Source: Dastarcus helophoroides
Taxonomy: Eukaryota; Arthropoda; Insecta; Coleoptera; Bothrideridae
Length of the DNA stretch: 64,000 bases
Assembly (NCBI GenBank): GCA_028583605.1
Contig: CM053335.1
Span: 15,512,053 to 15,576,052, forward strand
Reading direction: 5' to 3'
The notes beneath the pieces are model-generated. The model saw only the letters and a list, made by a program, of their open reading frames with translations. It was not told the DNA's origin and did not search any database. The position numbers and the translations under genes are program-made. Positions 11,073 through 23,140 of the stretch are shown piece after piece; position 1 is the stretch's first letter; each line of letters starts with the position of its first letter.

Positions 11073-11150
11073 TTTATGATTTGGATCCTTGTTTCGAGTG
11101 GAAACGAAACGAATCTGATATTTATTAGTAATGAAATATCGTGCCCTTAA
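11073..11150. mobile_element. relic related to the foldback element at 5.6-6.0 kb
   Basis: GATCCTTGT, TGGAAAC, AATCT and ATATTTATT followed by AATGAAA occur in the same order as at about 5847-5905, with small insertions. This is probably a fragment of the same family abutting the heptamer satellite. Confidence 0.45.
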
Positions 11151-11174
11151 ATATGTCCTACAGTTTAGGAGAAT

Positions 11175-12690
11175 ATACAGTATGTTGTATGTTGTGTGTT
11201 GTGTATTGTGTGTTGTGAGTTGTGTGTTGTGTGCTGTGTGCTGTGTGTTGTGTGTTGTGTGCTGTGTTCTGTTTGCTGTGTGTTGTGGGCTGTGTTCTGT
11301 TTGCTGTGTGTTGTGTGTTGCGTGTTGTGTGCTGTGTTCTGTGTGCTGTGTGTTGAGTGTTGTGTGTTTTTGGTATTTTGTATTTTGCATTTTGTATGTT
11401 GTGTATTGTGTGCTGTGTGTTGTGTGTTTTTGTATTTTGCATTCTGTATTTTGTGTATTGTGTGTTGCGTGTTATGTGTTGTATGTTGTGTGCTGTGTGT
11501 TGTGTGCTGTGTGTTGCGTGTTGTGTACTGAGTGCTGTGTTCTGTGTGCTGTTTGCTGAGTGCTGTGTATTGTGTGTTTTTGTATTTTGCATTCTGTATT
11601 TTGTATGTTATGTGTTGTGTTGTGTGCTGTGTGTTGCGTATTGTGTGTTGTGTACTGTGTGCTGTGTGCTGTGTTCTGTGTGCTGTTTGCTGTGTGTTGA
11701 GTGTTGTGTGTTTTTGGTATTTTGTATTTTGTATGTTGTGTGTTGTGTGCTGTTTGCTGTGTGTTGTGTGTTTTTGTATTTTGCATTCTGTATGTTGTGT
11801 ATTGTGTGTTGCGTGTTGTATGTTGTGTGCTGTGTGTTGTGTGCTGTGTGTTGTGTGTTGTGTACTGTGTGCTGTTTGCTGTGTTCTGTGTGCTGTTTGC
11901 TGTGTGTTGAGTGTTGTGTGTTTTTGGTATTTTGTATTTTGCATTTTGTATTTTGTATGTTGTGTGTTGTGTGCTGTTTGCTGTGTGTTATGTGTTGTGG
12001 GTTTTTGTATTTTGTGTATTGTGTGTTGCGTGTTGTGTGTGTTGTATGTTGTGTGCTGTGTGTTGTGTGCTGTGTTCTGTGTGTGTTTTTGTATTTTGCA
12101 TTCTGTATTTTGTATGTTGTGTGTTGTGTGCTGTGTGTTGTGTGTTTTTGTATTTTGTATTTTGCATTCTGTATTTTGTATATTGTGTGTTGCGTGTTGT
12201 GTGTTGTGTGTTATGTGTTGTGTGTTGTGAGCTATGTGCTGTGTTCTGTTTGCTGTGTGTTGTGTGTTTTTGTATTTTGTATTTTGCATTCTGTATTTTG
12301 TATATTGTGTGTTGCATGTTGCGTGTTGTGTGTTGTGTGTTATGTGTTGTGTGTTGTGTGTTGTGAGCTGTGAGATGTGTGCTGTGTGCTGTGTTCTGTT
12401 TGCTGTGTGTTGTGTGTTTTTGTATTTTGTATTTTGCATTTTGTATTTTGTATGTTGTGTGTTGTGTGTTGTGTGCTGTGTGCTGTTTACTGTGGGCTGT
12501 GTGTTGTGTGTTTTTGTATTTTGTATGTTGTGTGTTGTGTGTTGTATGTTGTGTTGCGTATTGCGTGTTGTGTGTTGTGTGCTATGTGTTGTGTGTTTTT
12601 GTATTTTGTATTTTGCATTTAAGTATTTTGTATGTTGTGTGTTGCGTGTTGTGTGTTATGTGCTGTGTGTTGTGTGTATTTTGTATATTG
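11175..12690. repeat. TGTGTTG-type heptamer satellite with higher-order phrases
   Basis: The basic period is 7 bp (TGTGTTG, TGTGCTG and variants). It is interrupted at irregular intervals by TTTTTGTATTTTGCATTCTG-like phrases, also built of 7-bp words, giving a looser repeat of roughly 100-200 bp. Because 7 is not a multiple of 3, every frame stays open and yields false Cys/Val-rich or Gln/Thr/His-rich ORFs. Confidence 0.9.
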
Positions 12691-13300
12691 TATATTATAT
12701 TTTGTATTTTGTATTTTGTATTTTGTACTTTGTACTTTGTACTTTGTACTTTGTACTTTGTACTTTGTATTTTGTATTTTGTATTTTGTATTTTGTATTT
12801 TGTATTTTGTATTTTGTATTTTGTATTTTGTATTTTGTATTTTGTATTTTGTATTTTGTATTTTGTATTTTGTATTTTGTATTTTGTATTTTGTATTTTG
12901 TATTTTGTATTTTGTATTTTGTATTTTGTATTTTGTATTTTGTATTTTGTATTTTGTATTTTGTATTTTGTATTTTGTATTTTGTATTTTGTATTTTGTA
13001 TTTTGTATTTTGTATTTTGTATTTTGTATTTTGTATTTTGTATTTTGTATTTTGTATTTTGTATTTTGTATTTTGTATTTTGTATTTTGTATTTTGTATT
13101 TTGTATTTTGTATTTTGTATTTGTATTTTGTATTTTGTATTTTGCACTTTGCATTTTGCATTTTGCACTTTGCACTTTGCACTTTGCAGTTTGTATTTCG
13201 TATTTCGTATTTGGTATTTGGTATTTGGTATTTGGTATTTGGTATTTGGTATTTCGTATTTCCTATTTGGTATTTCGTATTTCGTATTTTGAATTTGTAT
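12691..13300. repeat. TATTTTG heptamer array
   Basis: About 55-60 nearly perfect TATTTTG units occupy 12700-13120. On the left is a short patch of TACTTTG and on the right patches of CACTTTG, CATTTTG, TATTTGG and TATTTCG. The 7-bp phase slips once to 6 bp near 13117. Sequence variants are grouped in blocks, indicating local spread of each variant. Confidence 0.92.
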
Positions 13301-13795
13301 TTTGTATTTTTCATGATGAGTTTGGCTTTTCCTTCAATGTTTAAGCTTTTAGAAAATGTCGGCTATTTTGGAAATTATGACATCTTTTTTCAAAATTTTG
13401 ACAATATTTGAAATATTTGACAATTCGTTATTTTTTTTAATTCTCTAATTTTTAGGACACACCCACTTTTCCAAAATTTTGCATTTTTTCCAAAATTTTG
13501 AGTTTTAAAAGAAAATATCTACATTTTTTCAAAATTTTAGTTTATTTTGACATTTTCGACCAAAAATGTAGATTTAAAAAAATGTTTTACTGTTTTACTC
13601 AAAATGTTAACTAGTTAAAATTTCGACCGTTTCCAAAAGTTTTAATAAAATACCCATTTTTTTGAACATTTTGAATTTTCTGATAATTCTGGCTTTTCCT
13701 TCAATGTCCAAACTTTTGGAAAATTTTGGTTGTGTTTTTTTTTGGAAATTTGACTAAAAATCTTTCAATTTGTTTAAACCTCGACGTAAATACGT
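13301..13795. repeat. decayed AAATTTTG-type AT repeat
   Basis: Loose recurrences of CAAAATTTTGAC, TTTTCCAAAATTTTG and GGCTTTTCCTTCAATGT (twice, near 13323 and 13690) mark an old, diverged array. No gene. Confidence 0.5.
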
Positions 13796-13835
13796 AAATA
13801 TCCAACATTTTTAAAATTAAAAATGTTGGATATTT
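13796..13835. repeat. perfect 19-bp palindrome, 2-nt spacer
   Basis: AAATATCCAACATTTTTAA at 13796-13814 is matched exactly by its reverse complement at 13817-13835. The symmetry is near-complete over 40 bp, too short for a standard MITE with internal sequence. Confidence 0.85.
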
Positions 13836-14018
13836 TTGAAAATCGATTCATTTATCACGAAAGTACTGATGACAATAGTGAGTGGGATTGGGTAACTATC
13901 AGTTAGTTCCGATCAAGAAGGTTTTCCCCCTTTACCACACAAAGGGGCGAAACCTTCTTGGACTTAATCACAAGCCACAGTGTTTAGTTCAGTGCTTTAA
14001 TCAGTTAGTTACTCATAA

Positions 14019-14131
14019 TTTTGGTGGAATGTATCTCTCTGAAGATGATAGCTTGGCTGTTGAAACGTTAGAGTAACGTTTATTGTGTTTTTTAATCTTT
14101 CTTGGTTTCAGGGGACAAGTTCTGTATTTCA
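14019..14131 (-). mobile_element. short retroelement relic, copy D, with 12-bp target duplication
   Basis: It is flanked by a perfect AGTTACTCATAA duplication (14007-14018 and 14132-14143). The left edge TTTTGGTGGAA is the reverse complement of the family 3' terminus (TTCCACCAAAA in copy F), so the terminal tail lies on the minus strand. The hammerhead motif (14035-14073) and the arm up to TTCTGTATTTCA read on the plus strand. The tail is thus joined to the opposite face of the module compared with copies B, C and F. Confidence 0.6.
14035..14073 (+). ncRNA. hammerhead-ribozyme-like motif, copy D (decayed)
   Basis: CTCT, CTGAAGA, stem II GATAGC/GCTGTT with weakened pairing, GAAA, AGAG. The stem III word is shortened to ACGT, which is still self-complementary. 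Two bases shorter than copies B and C. Confidence 0.45.
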
Positions 14132-14143
14132 AGTTACTCATAA

Positions 14144-14515
14144 AGTTGATTCCTTGAGCTTATTCCTTTAATTCTGTAAAACAAAATTGAAAAATTGAAC
14201 GAGATAATGTGAAATTGTAACAATTAACGATAAGATTTGCAGTGGCTCACATAGAATGACTAAACGGTTTGTTTTTGCCAAGTTAACATGCAAACATTAA
14301 CGTAAAATGACAAGAAATCAATATAACATCGCAGCAATGGGTTCCCTCATACACATGCGATGTTTATAACTTCCTACTTCCTAGTTCGTCTGTCTGATTC
14401 ACTTGATGCGTCTAGTCATCTAATAGCGAAGGGTGCAAAGGGTTAAAATTCAGAATTGCGTGTTACAAAGCTGGATCCACCACAATAACAACGTGTGTTA
14501 TTACAACGCCCAATC
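14144..14515. other. intergenic, no gene seen
   Basis: AT-rich unique DNA between copy D and the next array. Confidence 0.4.
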
Positions 14516-15330
14516 CAAAGGAGACGAAATTTCGAAAAAAAAAACGAATTTTGAGAAAAAGACGAATTTGCAAAAAGGCTAATTTTGAAAAATGGCTAAT
14601 TTTGAAAAAAAACGAATTTTGAAAAAATATGAATTTTGGAGAGACGAATTTTGAAAAAAAGACGAATTTTGGAAAGACGAATTTTGAAAAAAGTCGAATT
14701 TTGAGAAAAAGACGACTTTTGAAAAAAAGACGAATTTTGAAAAAGACCAATTTTGAAAAAACACGAATTTTAAAAAAGACGAACTTTGAAAAAAGATGAA
14801 TTCTGAAAAAAGACAAATTTTGAAGACGAATTTTGAAAAAAAACCGAATTTAGAAAAAACACGAATTTTAAAAAAAGAGGAATTTTGAAGAAACGAATTT
14901 TGAGAAAAAAACCAATTTTGAAGAGGCCAATTTTGAAAAAAAAGACGAATTGTAAGAAAAAAGGAATTTTGAAAAAAGACGAATTTTGAAAAAAGACAAA
15001 TTTTGAGAAATACGAATTTAGAAAAGACGAATTTAAAAAAAAATATTTTAGAAACGAGTCAAAATGTTAAGAAATTTGGATTTAAAAAAGTAAAAATTTT
15101 CAGAACTCAATTTGTCAGAAAAACTCGAATTTTCAAAAAGGAGAGAGAGAAAAATGACCGAATTTCGAAAAAAAGTCAGTCTTCAAAAAAACCCCAAATT
15201 TTCAGAAAAACTCAACTTCCAAAAAAGCCCTTTAGGGAAAAATGACCAAATTTCTAAAAAAGGACGAAATTCGAAGAAAAGTCGAAGTATTGGGGGAACG
15301 TTCGAAATTTCGAAAAAAAATCAAATCGTT
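14516..15330. repeat. GACGAATTTTGAAAAAA array (about 17-bp unit)
   Basis: Irregular repeats of a roughly 17-bp unit grade at the right into AAATTTCGAAAA words. The minus strand reads as Phe/Ser/Lys-rich false ORFs. The same unit forms the array at 37.3-38.9 kb. Confidence 0.85.
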
Positions 15331-16380
15331 ACGAATTAATTAGTGCCTGAAAATGCCACTGTTGCTAGCAAGATAGGTATCGGTAATTGTTGCCAAATAT
15401 TATTGCAACAGAAAAGATAATCTTCCTGTTCTACTTCCTCTTCTTTCTCTTCTTCTTCCTCTCGTTTCTCTTCTTCTTCTACTAGACTTAGCAGTGTTTA
15501 TTCATGTAATAATTTAAACTGAATTTTATGTTTAAACTTTTAATGAGATTAAAAAAAAAGTCGACATTTTCAGAAGAAACCAAATTTTGAGAAAAAAAGG
15601 AGACGAAATTTTGAAAAAAGACGAATTTTGAAAAAAAGACGAATTTTGAAAAAAAGACGAATTTTGCAAAGAAACGAATTTTGTAAAAAGACCAATTTTG
15701 AAAAAACATGAATTTTGAAAAGACACGAATTTTGAAAAAAGACGAATTTTGAAGAGACGAATTTTAAAAAAACACGAATTTTGAAAAAAGATGACTTTTT
15801 GAGAAACGAGTCAAAATGTTGAGAAATTTGCATTTAAAAAAGTCAAAGTTTTCATAAGAACTCAAATTTTCAGAAAAAACTCGAATTTTTAAAAAGGCTC
15901 TTTAGAGAAAAATGACCAAATTTCGAAAAAAAAGTCAAAGTTTTCAGAAGAACTCAAATTTTCAGAAAAACCCGTATTTTGAAAAAGACTCTTTAGAGAA
16001 AAATGACCAAAAAGTCAAAGTTTTCAGCGAAACTCAAATCTTTAGAAAAACACGAATTTCCAAAAAAAAATTCTTTAGAAAAAAATGACCAAATTTCGAA
16101 AAAATCACGTAGATTGAAGAAAAGTCGAAATTTTGAGAGAACGCTCCAAATTTCCAAAGAAAAAATAGAATAGTTACGAATTGATTAGTGCCTAAAAATG
16201 CCACTGGTGCTAACAAGATAGGTATCGTGTAATTGTTGCCAATGACAGCCAGTGTGACAGAAAAGATAAACTTCTTCTTCTTCTCCTTCTGCTTCTTCTC
16301 TCTCTTCTCCTTCTTCGAGACTCTGCAGTGTTTATTCATGTGATAATTTAAACTGAATTTCATGTTCAACTTCTCTGACA
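15331..16380. repeat. segmental duplication: array plus about 210-bp unique block, twice
   Basis: The block at 15331-15545 (ATTAGTGCC, AATGCCACTG, AAGATAGGTATCG, a TTCTTC-rich run, GCAGTGTTTATTCATGT, TAATTTAAACTGAATTT) recurs at about 16170-16380. Between them lies another GAATTTTGAAAAA array (15550-16165). The duplicated module is about 835 bp. Both unique blocks contain pyrimidine-rich TTCTTC tracts of different length. Confidence 0.8.
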
Positions 16381-18325
16381 AGTTTTCTCGGATTAGTTGG
16401 GCCCTCAATCCTGAAATAAGTCACTCAAACTTCCAATTTTCATAGAGACTAATCTCTAACCTAAAACTCGCCAAATCTATTCAAAACCCTAGAAACTGAC
16501 AACACTTAACTAATTTCCACGAGGAGAAAACGCTTGCGGATTTCACGCACGTAGGAGCGCGCTCAAAATAAAGCCCAAAAAGCCAACTTTCTCATATTTA
16601 TGTGTCAGGGCGCCCAAAGTTACTACGTAGGTGTATAAAAGTTGCACGTACTGCAGTGGTGGATCGATATTTGGGGCCGAGAAGTGGGTCAGGTCGGAAA
16701 ATTGTGCATAGAGGTGAAGCGCAAAACCAAATTCTTTGGGCAACCCTCTAAATGATTACGAGTTGAAGAGTGCATTCATCACACGTTACGATAACGAATC
16801 TTTGCTGACATAAATCAATTTGGGAACGTCTTTGGAGGTAGCAGCGGTAGTAATAATTTTTTCAATGAAGACTACGTCTCAAAAATACCACGACATTTTT
16901 TTTAATCGTATAATTATCTATTATTCTACTACTACTAACTATTCTACTCTTGTTAACAATTCTATCTAAGTACACTACACTACTAATCTACGTGTTGTAA
17001 AAAATCTAAAACTTGACTTGTTAACTAATTATTAGTTGGATCATTTGTTGAAGGAAATTGCTCGAAGTAAACATCCTCCCCATCAGAAAACAAACATTTA
17101 AGTCGCCTTGTTCAATAACAACAAACTGCTTCAGTTAAAAGTCTCGACCCTTAACTTTAATGGTTAATCGATCGTCTAGTGCGGTGTTAAGTGATCTAGG
17201 AAAAAAAACGCCGCAAAGGTAGGAAGTTTAGGTGATTATGATGGAACACTGGAAGCGTCTATCCTGACTACTAAATATTTACTTTTGTCTAACAGGATTG
17301 CATTACTTCACGCGTGACGAAACACATTTTATGTGGGGCTCAATTGACTAAAGCAATTTCCAACTGTTTTACGGGTTTGTTTTGTAAACTTCGTTTGTAA
17401 CGCCATATGCAGCTGTATTATTTTATTACATTTATACTGCTAATTGAAATTAAAACACAACAACGTTGAAGGCTGACATACACCAAATTTAACAACTTCT
17501 AGAAGTGTATTTTTTTCAAATAAATATTAGTTGTCATTGCAGCTTTTTTTCATTATCCGATCCAAGCTTTATTAGTGGTTATTCATCAGTGTCTGACTCT
17601 CTAACGAGATTAATAAGCTACGAATTAACATATTATTGGTAAACATAAATGTATCTAGAGACATCTCGATTTCGAAACATCTTAATCAGATATTTTCCAA
17701 GAGGAGTGCCTTGCCAAGTCCCTTTCAAATATCATTCACGTTCAAATATTATTCACGTTCAAATATTATTCATGTTGCAAGAACAATCACGAAGTTGCTA
17801 TTACTCGATTTTGTGGATGTGCGTACGAACCAACAATTAACAAGTAAATTGCGTAACACATTTGTGTCAGATGATTGATAGAAACATTCTATTGTTTACG
17901 AGAACAACTTTCTCGTAAGCAATATTGCAAACGTGCTAAAATCAAAATAATCAAAACGAGGTTTGGCACAACATAATCATATTATGCACTAGATTCATTT
18001 TATCAAAATTATCATAACAATTAATAAAATAACAAATGTCTTTTTTTCTGAAAATGGTCTCTTCTCAAAACGCTATTAAATAAATAATAAATATGAGATT
18101 CGTTTCCACAGGATACACACTGGTTGGTGGATCAACCAGGGATATACAAAGGTAGATCAGTTTGAGCGAATTTATTTTCAAATATTTCCAATATTCTGAC
18201 TTGCTTACTAGTGTGGGTTTGAACTGTAACACGTATATATTTCCTAGTTTTAAGTTTTCACTTCTGTTGGCAGTCTTCAAAACTGCCTATTTTTGTCTCT
18301 TGAAGATTTCAGATTAAAATTCCGA
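16381..18325. other. intergenic, no gene seen
   Basis: A slightly GC-richer patch lies at 16500-16750. Near 17730-17770, TCACGTTCAAATATTATTCA is repeated two or three times. No exon on either strand could be supported. Confidence 0.4.
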
Positions 18326-18327
18326 AT

Positions 18328-18640
18328 TCTAGTTTTTCCCAACTTTTAACTACCCAATTTAAACTGTAAATTTTTCAAGTTCTAGTTTTCCCAACATTGA
18401 ACTCCCCAATTTAAACTGTACATTTTCCAAGTTCTAATTTTCCCAACTTTAAACTCTCCAATTTAAACTGTAAATTTTCCAAGTGCTAGTTTTCCCAACA
18501 TTTAACTCCCCAATTTAAAAGGTAAATTTTCCAAGTTCTAATTTTCCCAACTTTAAACTCTCCAATTTAAACTGTAAATTTTCCAAGTTCTGCTATTCCC
18601 AACTTTAAACTCCCCAATTTAAACTTAAAATTTTCCTTCC
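18328..18640. repeat. 52-bp tandem repeat, six copies
   Basis: The unit runs from CTAGTTTTCCCAAC through CCCCAATTTAAACTGTAAA to TTTTCCAAGTT. Odd and even copies alternate (AACTCCCC against AACTCTCC types), suggesting a 104-bp dimer was amplified. Confidence 0.85.
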
Positions 18641-19055
18641 TATCTAAAGTTTCGAATTTCTTTTCAACATTTCGACCATTATCTAGCAAATTCAATTCTT
18701 TTTTAAATTTAGAGTTTAGAAATTCCAATTTTTATTTTCTCGTGACTTTAATTTAATTCTCAAAATTTGAACTTTGTTTCCAGGCACCTCGAAATTCTCG
18801 AGGTTTTAAAATCTAATTTTTTAACTTTTCTCTAGAAATCTCAAAATTCAGAACTTCGACGAATTCTCGAGCTTTTAAAATCTAATTTTCAACTATATTT
18901 TTCAACATTGTGGCTTACTTTACTTATTGAATTAAATCAAAATTTTGAAATTAACGATAAACTTTAAACTGTTAATTTTCTTCTTATCGAAAGATTCGAA
19001 TTTCTTTTCAAAATTTCGACCATTATTTATTCAGCAAAGGAGGAAGAAAGGGATT
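18641..19055. repeat. decayed AT-rich repeat flanking the polypurine block
   Basis: ATTCTCGAGGTTTTAAAATC occurs near 18794 and again, slightly changed, near 18863; CGAATTTCTTTTCAAAATTTC-like words near 18652 and 18996 are also repeated. Noncoding. Confidence 0.5.
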
Positions 19056-19058
19056 GGG

Positions 19059-19112
<54 letters not shown>

Positions 19113-21834
19113 AGCGAAAGAAAAAGAGCAAAAGAAAACAGAGGTGAAGAAAGAGAAAAAGAGGAGAACAGAAGGATAAGAAGAAGGAAAAGACGAAGGA
19201 AGAGATAGAGGAAGAAAAAGCTGAGAGGAAGTGGAAGAGAAAGATAAACAAAAGAAAAATAGTAAAAGGAAGAGAAAGTAAATAACAGGAAGAGACAAGA
19301 AAAAAGGAGCAGGACATAGTAAGAGGAAGAGAAAGATAAAAATGAAAAGCAATATAAATAAAAAAAGAAGGGGAAAATGAAAAGGAATTAGAAGAAGAAG
19401 ATGAAGAGGAACAAGAAAAGGAAGAGCAGGAAGAAAAGAAAGAGAAAGAAGGGAAAGAACAAGAAAAAGAAGAGGTGAGAAAGATAAAGATGAAGATACA
19501 GAGGAAAAATATAAGGAAGAGAAGAAGAAAAAGAGGAAGAGAAAGATCGAGATAAAAATTAAGAGGAAGATAAAAAAATAGAAAGAAGAAAATAAAGAAG
19601 AATAAGAGGAAGAGGAAAAATAAGAGGAAATAGAGGATAAGAATCAAGAGGATGAAGGGAAAGAACGAGAGCAAGGGGAAGAGAAAAATAGGAGGAAGAA
19701 GAGCAGGAAGAAAAGGACAAAAAAAAGAAGAAGGAGAAGAGGAAGATCAATATAAGGATGAAGAGGAAGATGAAGAAACAGATGAAGAGGAAGAAAAAAA
19801 GGAAGAGCAAGAAAAAAGAAAGGGAAAGAAGGGGAAGAACAAGAAAAAGAAAAACTGAGGAAGATAAAGATGAAGATAAAAAGGAAAATTAGAATGAAGA
19901 AGAAGAAGACAAGCGGAAGAGAAAGATCGAGACAAAGATTAAAAGGAAAATAAAAAAGAATAAAAAGAAGGAAAGGAAGAAGAATAAGAAGAGGAAAAAT
20001 AAGGGGAAAAAGAGGAGGAAAATCAAGAAGATGAAAAGAAAGAGAAGGAAGAGAAAGAGCGAGAGCAAGAGGAAGAGAAAAATAAGAGGAAGAAGAGCAG
20101 GAAGAAAAGGACGAGGAAAAAGAAGAAGGAGAAGAGGAAGATCAACATAAAGATGAAGAGGAAAAAGAAATTAAAATATAAGAAGAAGAAGAGAAAGAAG
20201 AAGAAAAGGATAAATAGAAAGCGGCCAAAGAGAGAAAATGAAGGAAAATTGAAAGGGAAAGTAGAAAAGAAAAAGGAAGAGCAAAAGGAGAGAACGAGGA
20301 ATGGGAAGTGAAAGAGGGAGGGGAAGTGGAAGCGAGGATGAAGAGGAATAGGAAGAAGAAAAAGAGTAAGAGGACGAGAAAGAGGAAGAGGAAGAGGAAG
20401 CGGAAGAGGAAGAGCAAGAGGAAGAGGAAGAGGGAGAGGAAGAGGAAGAGGAAGAGGAAGAGGAAGAGGAAGAGGAAGAGGAAGAGGAAGAGGAATAAAA
20501 AGAGGAAGAGAAAGAGAAAAAAGAAGAGGAAGAATAGGAGTAAGAGTAAGGGGAAGAGGAAGAGAAATAGGAAGAGGAGGGGAAGAGAAAGAGAAAGAGG
20601 AAGAGAAAAAGGAAGAGGAAGAGGAATAAAAAGAGGAAGAGAAAGAAAAAGGGAAAAAAGAAGAGGAAGAGGAGTAAAAAGAAGGTAGATAATGAGGAAA
20701 AGAGGAAGAAGAAGAGGAAGAGAAAGAGAAAAAAAGAAAGAGGAAGAGAAAGAAAAAAAGAAAGAGGAAGAGAAAGAGAAAAAGATAGAGAAAGTGAAAG
20801 AGAAAAAGAAAGAGAAAAAGAAAGAGAAAAAGAAATAGAAAGAGGAAAAGAAGGAGAAAGAGAAAAAGAAAGAAAAAGAAAGAGAAAGAGAAAGGGAAAC
20901 AGAAAGAAAAAGAAAGAGAAAGAGAAAGGGAAACAGAAAGAAAAAGAAAGGAAAGGGAAACAGAAAGAGGAAACGAAAGAGGAAACGAAAAAGGAAGAGG
21001 AATATGAGCAGAAAGAGAAACAAGGAAGGGGAAGAGCAATATGAACAGGAGGAAGATCAAAATGAAGATAAAGGAAGAAGAAGTAAAAGAAAAGGAAGAA
21101 GATAAAAGGACTGAAAGGAAAGAGAAAGAAGAAGAATTGGAAGAGAAAGTGGACCAGAAAACGGAAGAGTAAAAGAAAAAGAACGAGGAAGAGGAGAAAA
21201 AAGAGGAAGAGGAAAAGGAAGAGTAAAAGGAAGAGGGAAAAGGAAAGAAAAAGGAAAAGAAAGAGAAAGAGAAAAAGAAGGAGAAAGAGAAAGAGAAAGG
21301 GAAAGAGAAAGGGAAAGAGAGAGTGAAAGAGAAAGAGAAAGTGAAAGAGAAAGAGAAAGAGAAAGAGAGAGAGAGAGAAAAAGGAAGAGAAAGAGAAAGG
21401 GAAACGGAAAGAGGAAGATGAAGAGGAAACGGAAGAGGAAGAATATGAGCAAAAAAAAACAAGGAAGGGGAAGAGCAATATGAACAGGAGGAAGATCAAA
21501 ATAAAGATAAAGAAGATAAAAAAGAAATGAAAGAAGAAGTAAAAGATAAGGAAGAAGATAAAAAGACTGAAGAGAAAGAGAAGGAAGAAGCATTGAAAGA
21601 GAAAGTGAACCAGAAAACGGAAGGGTAAAAGAAAAAGAACGAGGAAGAGGAGGAAAAAAAGGAAGAGGAAAAGAAAGAGGAAAAGGAAGAGTAAAAGGAA
21701 GAGGGAAAAGGAAAAGAAAGAGGAAAAGAAAGTGAAAGAGAAAGAGAAAAAGAAGGAGAAAGAAAAAGAGAAAGGGAAAGAGAAAAGGAAGGGGAAAGAG
21801 AAAGAGCAAGAGAAAGAGAAAGAAAGAGAGAGAG

Positions 21835-21905
<71 letters not shown>

Positions 21906-22635
21906 GAAAGGGAAAGAGGAAGAAGAATATGAGCAAAATGAGAAACAAGGAAGGGGAAGAGCAATATGAACAGGAGGAAGATCAAAATAAAGATAAAGAA
22001 GATAAAAAAGAAGTGAAAGAAAAAGAAGCAAAAATAAGGAAGAAGAGAAAAAGACTAAAGAGGAAAAAAAGGAAGGAGAATTGGAAGAGAAAGTGGACCA
22101 GAAAACGGAAGCGTAAAAGAAAAAGAACGAGAAAGAGGAGGAAAAAGAGGAAGAGGAAAAGGAAGAGGAAAAGGAAGAAGAAAAGGAAGAGGAAAAGGAA
22201 GAGGAAAAGAAAGCGTAAAAGGAACAGGGAAAGGAAAATAAATAGGAAAAAGAATATGAGCGGGAAAATAAATAAGGAAGGGGAATAGGAAGAGAAATGT
22301 GAACAGAAGGAAGATGATAAAGCTAAAGAGAAAGATAAAAATAAGAGGAAGAAGAAGAGAAAGGGGAAGAAGAAGAGAGAGATGAAGAGGAAGATGTCGA
22401 AGAGGAAGAGAAGAAAGCGGAATTGGAAGAGAAAGTGGAAGAGACAAAGGAAGAACAGGAAAAGGAAAAGGGAGAAGAAGAGAAACAAGGAAGGGAAGGG
22501 GAAGAGAAATATTAGCAGAAAGAGAAACAAGAAAGGGAAAAAGAGAGTAAGAAATAAACAGTTTGTAAAGGAAACAGTGAGCGAGAAGAGAGAGGAAGAG
22601 AGAGACGGAGAAAGAGAAAAAGAGAGGAATTAATT
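19056..22635. repeat. 3.6-kb polypurine (GA-rich) strand-asymmetric block
   Basis: The plus strand is almost purely A and G, built of GAAGAG/GGAAGA/GAAAGA words. It includes a perfect (GA)n tract near 19060-19101 and a longer one near 21840-21901. Larger tandem modules are visible: the phrase GGGGAAGAGCAATATGAACA lies at about 21028, 21466 and 21953, followed each time by GGAGGAAGATCAAAAT. Long Ser/Phe/Leu or Lys/Arg/Glu ORFs are artefacts of the composition. The mirror-symmetric purine tracts could form triplex (H-DNA). Confidence 0.92.
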
Positions 22636-23140
22636 CCCCCAATGTTTGTTTCAGTTTATCTTATTTTCTTGTAATTAGATTCTGGAATGTTTCAATTTTT
22701 TTTTAATTTCTTCGATATATTCCAAAATTGTAAAATTATATTCTCTCTAATTTTGTATAAATTGATGGGAGAGGGCAAGGAACGAATTACTGGCTTAGAA
22801 AAAAGAAGTAAGCAACAAAAGCAGTGTGCTAAGGGATGTAAAAATGATTTCTTCTCTGGCAAGAGAGCATTTACACATAATAACCTCAAAGGAAAAAGTC
22901 CCACCACAATATAACCGCAGACAGGATTTCTGTCTTGAAGGCAAACACTAGAACATTTGGTAGATTGATAGAAAGAGAACCTTTCCGAATTTGGTAGAAT
23001 AAAAGACGGATGAAGGATTCCTGTTCCCTACGATAGCATCAGGAGTCACTCCTAATTTTGATTGCACCTAAAATTAAGGAATACAAGAATTTGAAATTTG
23101 AAAAACTTCGGCAAATAGCAGAAATGCTTTTTAATCTTGA
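22636..23140. other. intergenic, no gene seen
   Basis: Unique-looking AT-rich sequence. ORFs at 22687-22914 overlap on both strands and have no family features. Confidence 0.4.

Noticed and set aside
11067..13411. Many long ORFs (up to 424 aa) rich in Cys/Val/Leu or Gln/Thr/His
   Set aside because: A 7-bp repeat without stops keeps all frames open; peptides are pure periodic translations of the heptamer.
19023..22642. Long Ser/Phe/Leu-rich ORFs (up to 604 aa) and Lys/Arg/Glu ORFs
   Set aside because: Products of the polypurine composition; no non-repetitive protein segment is present.
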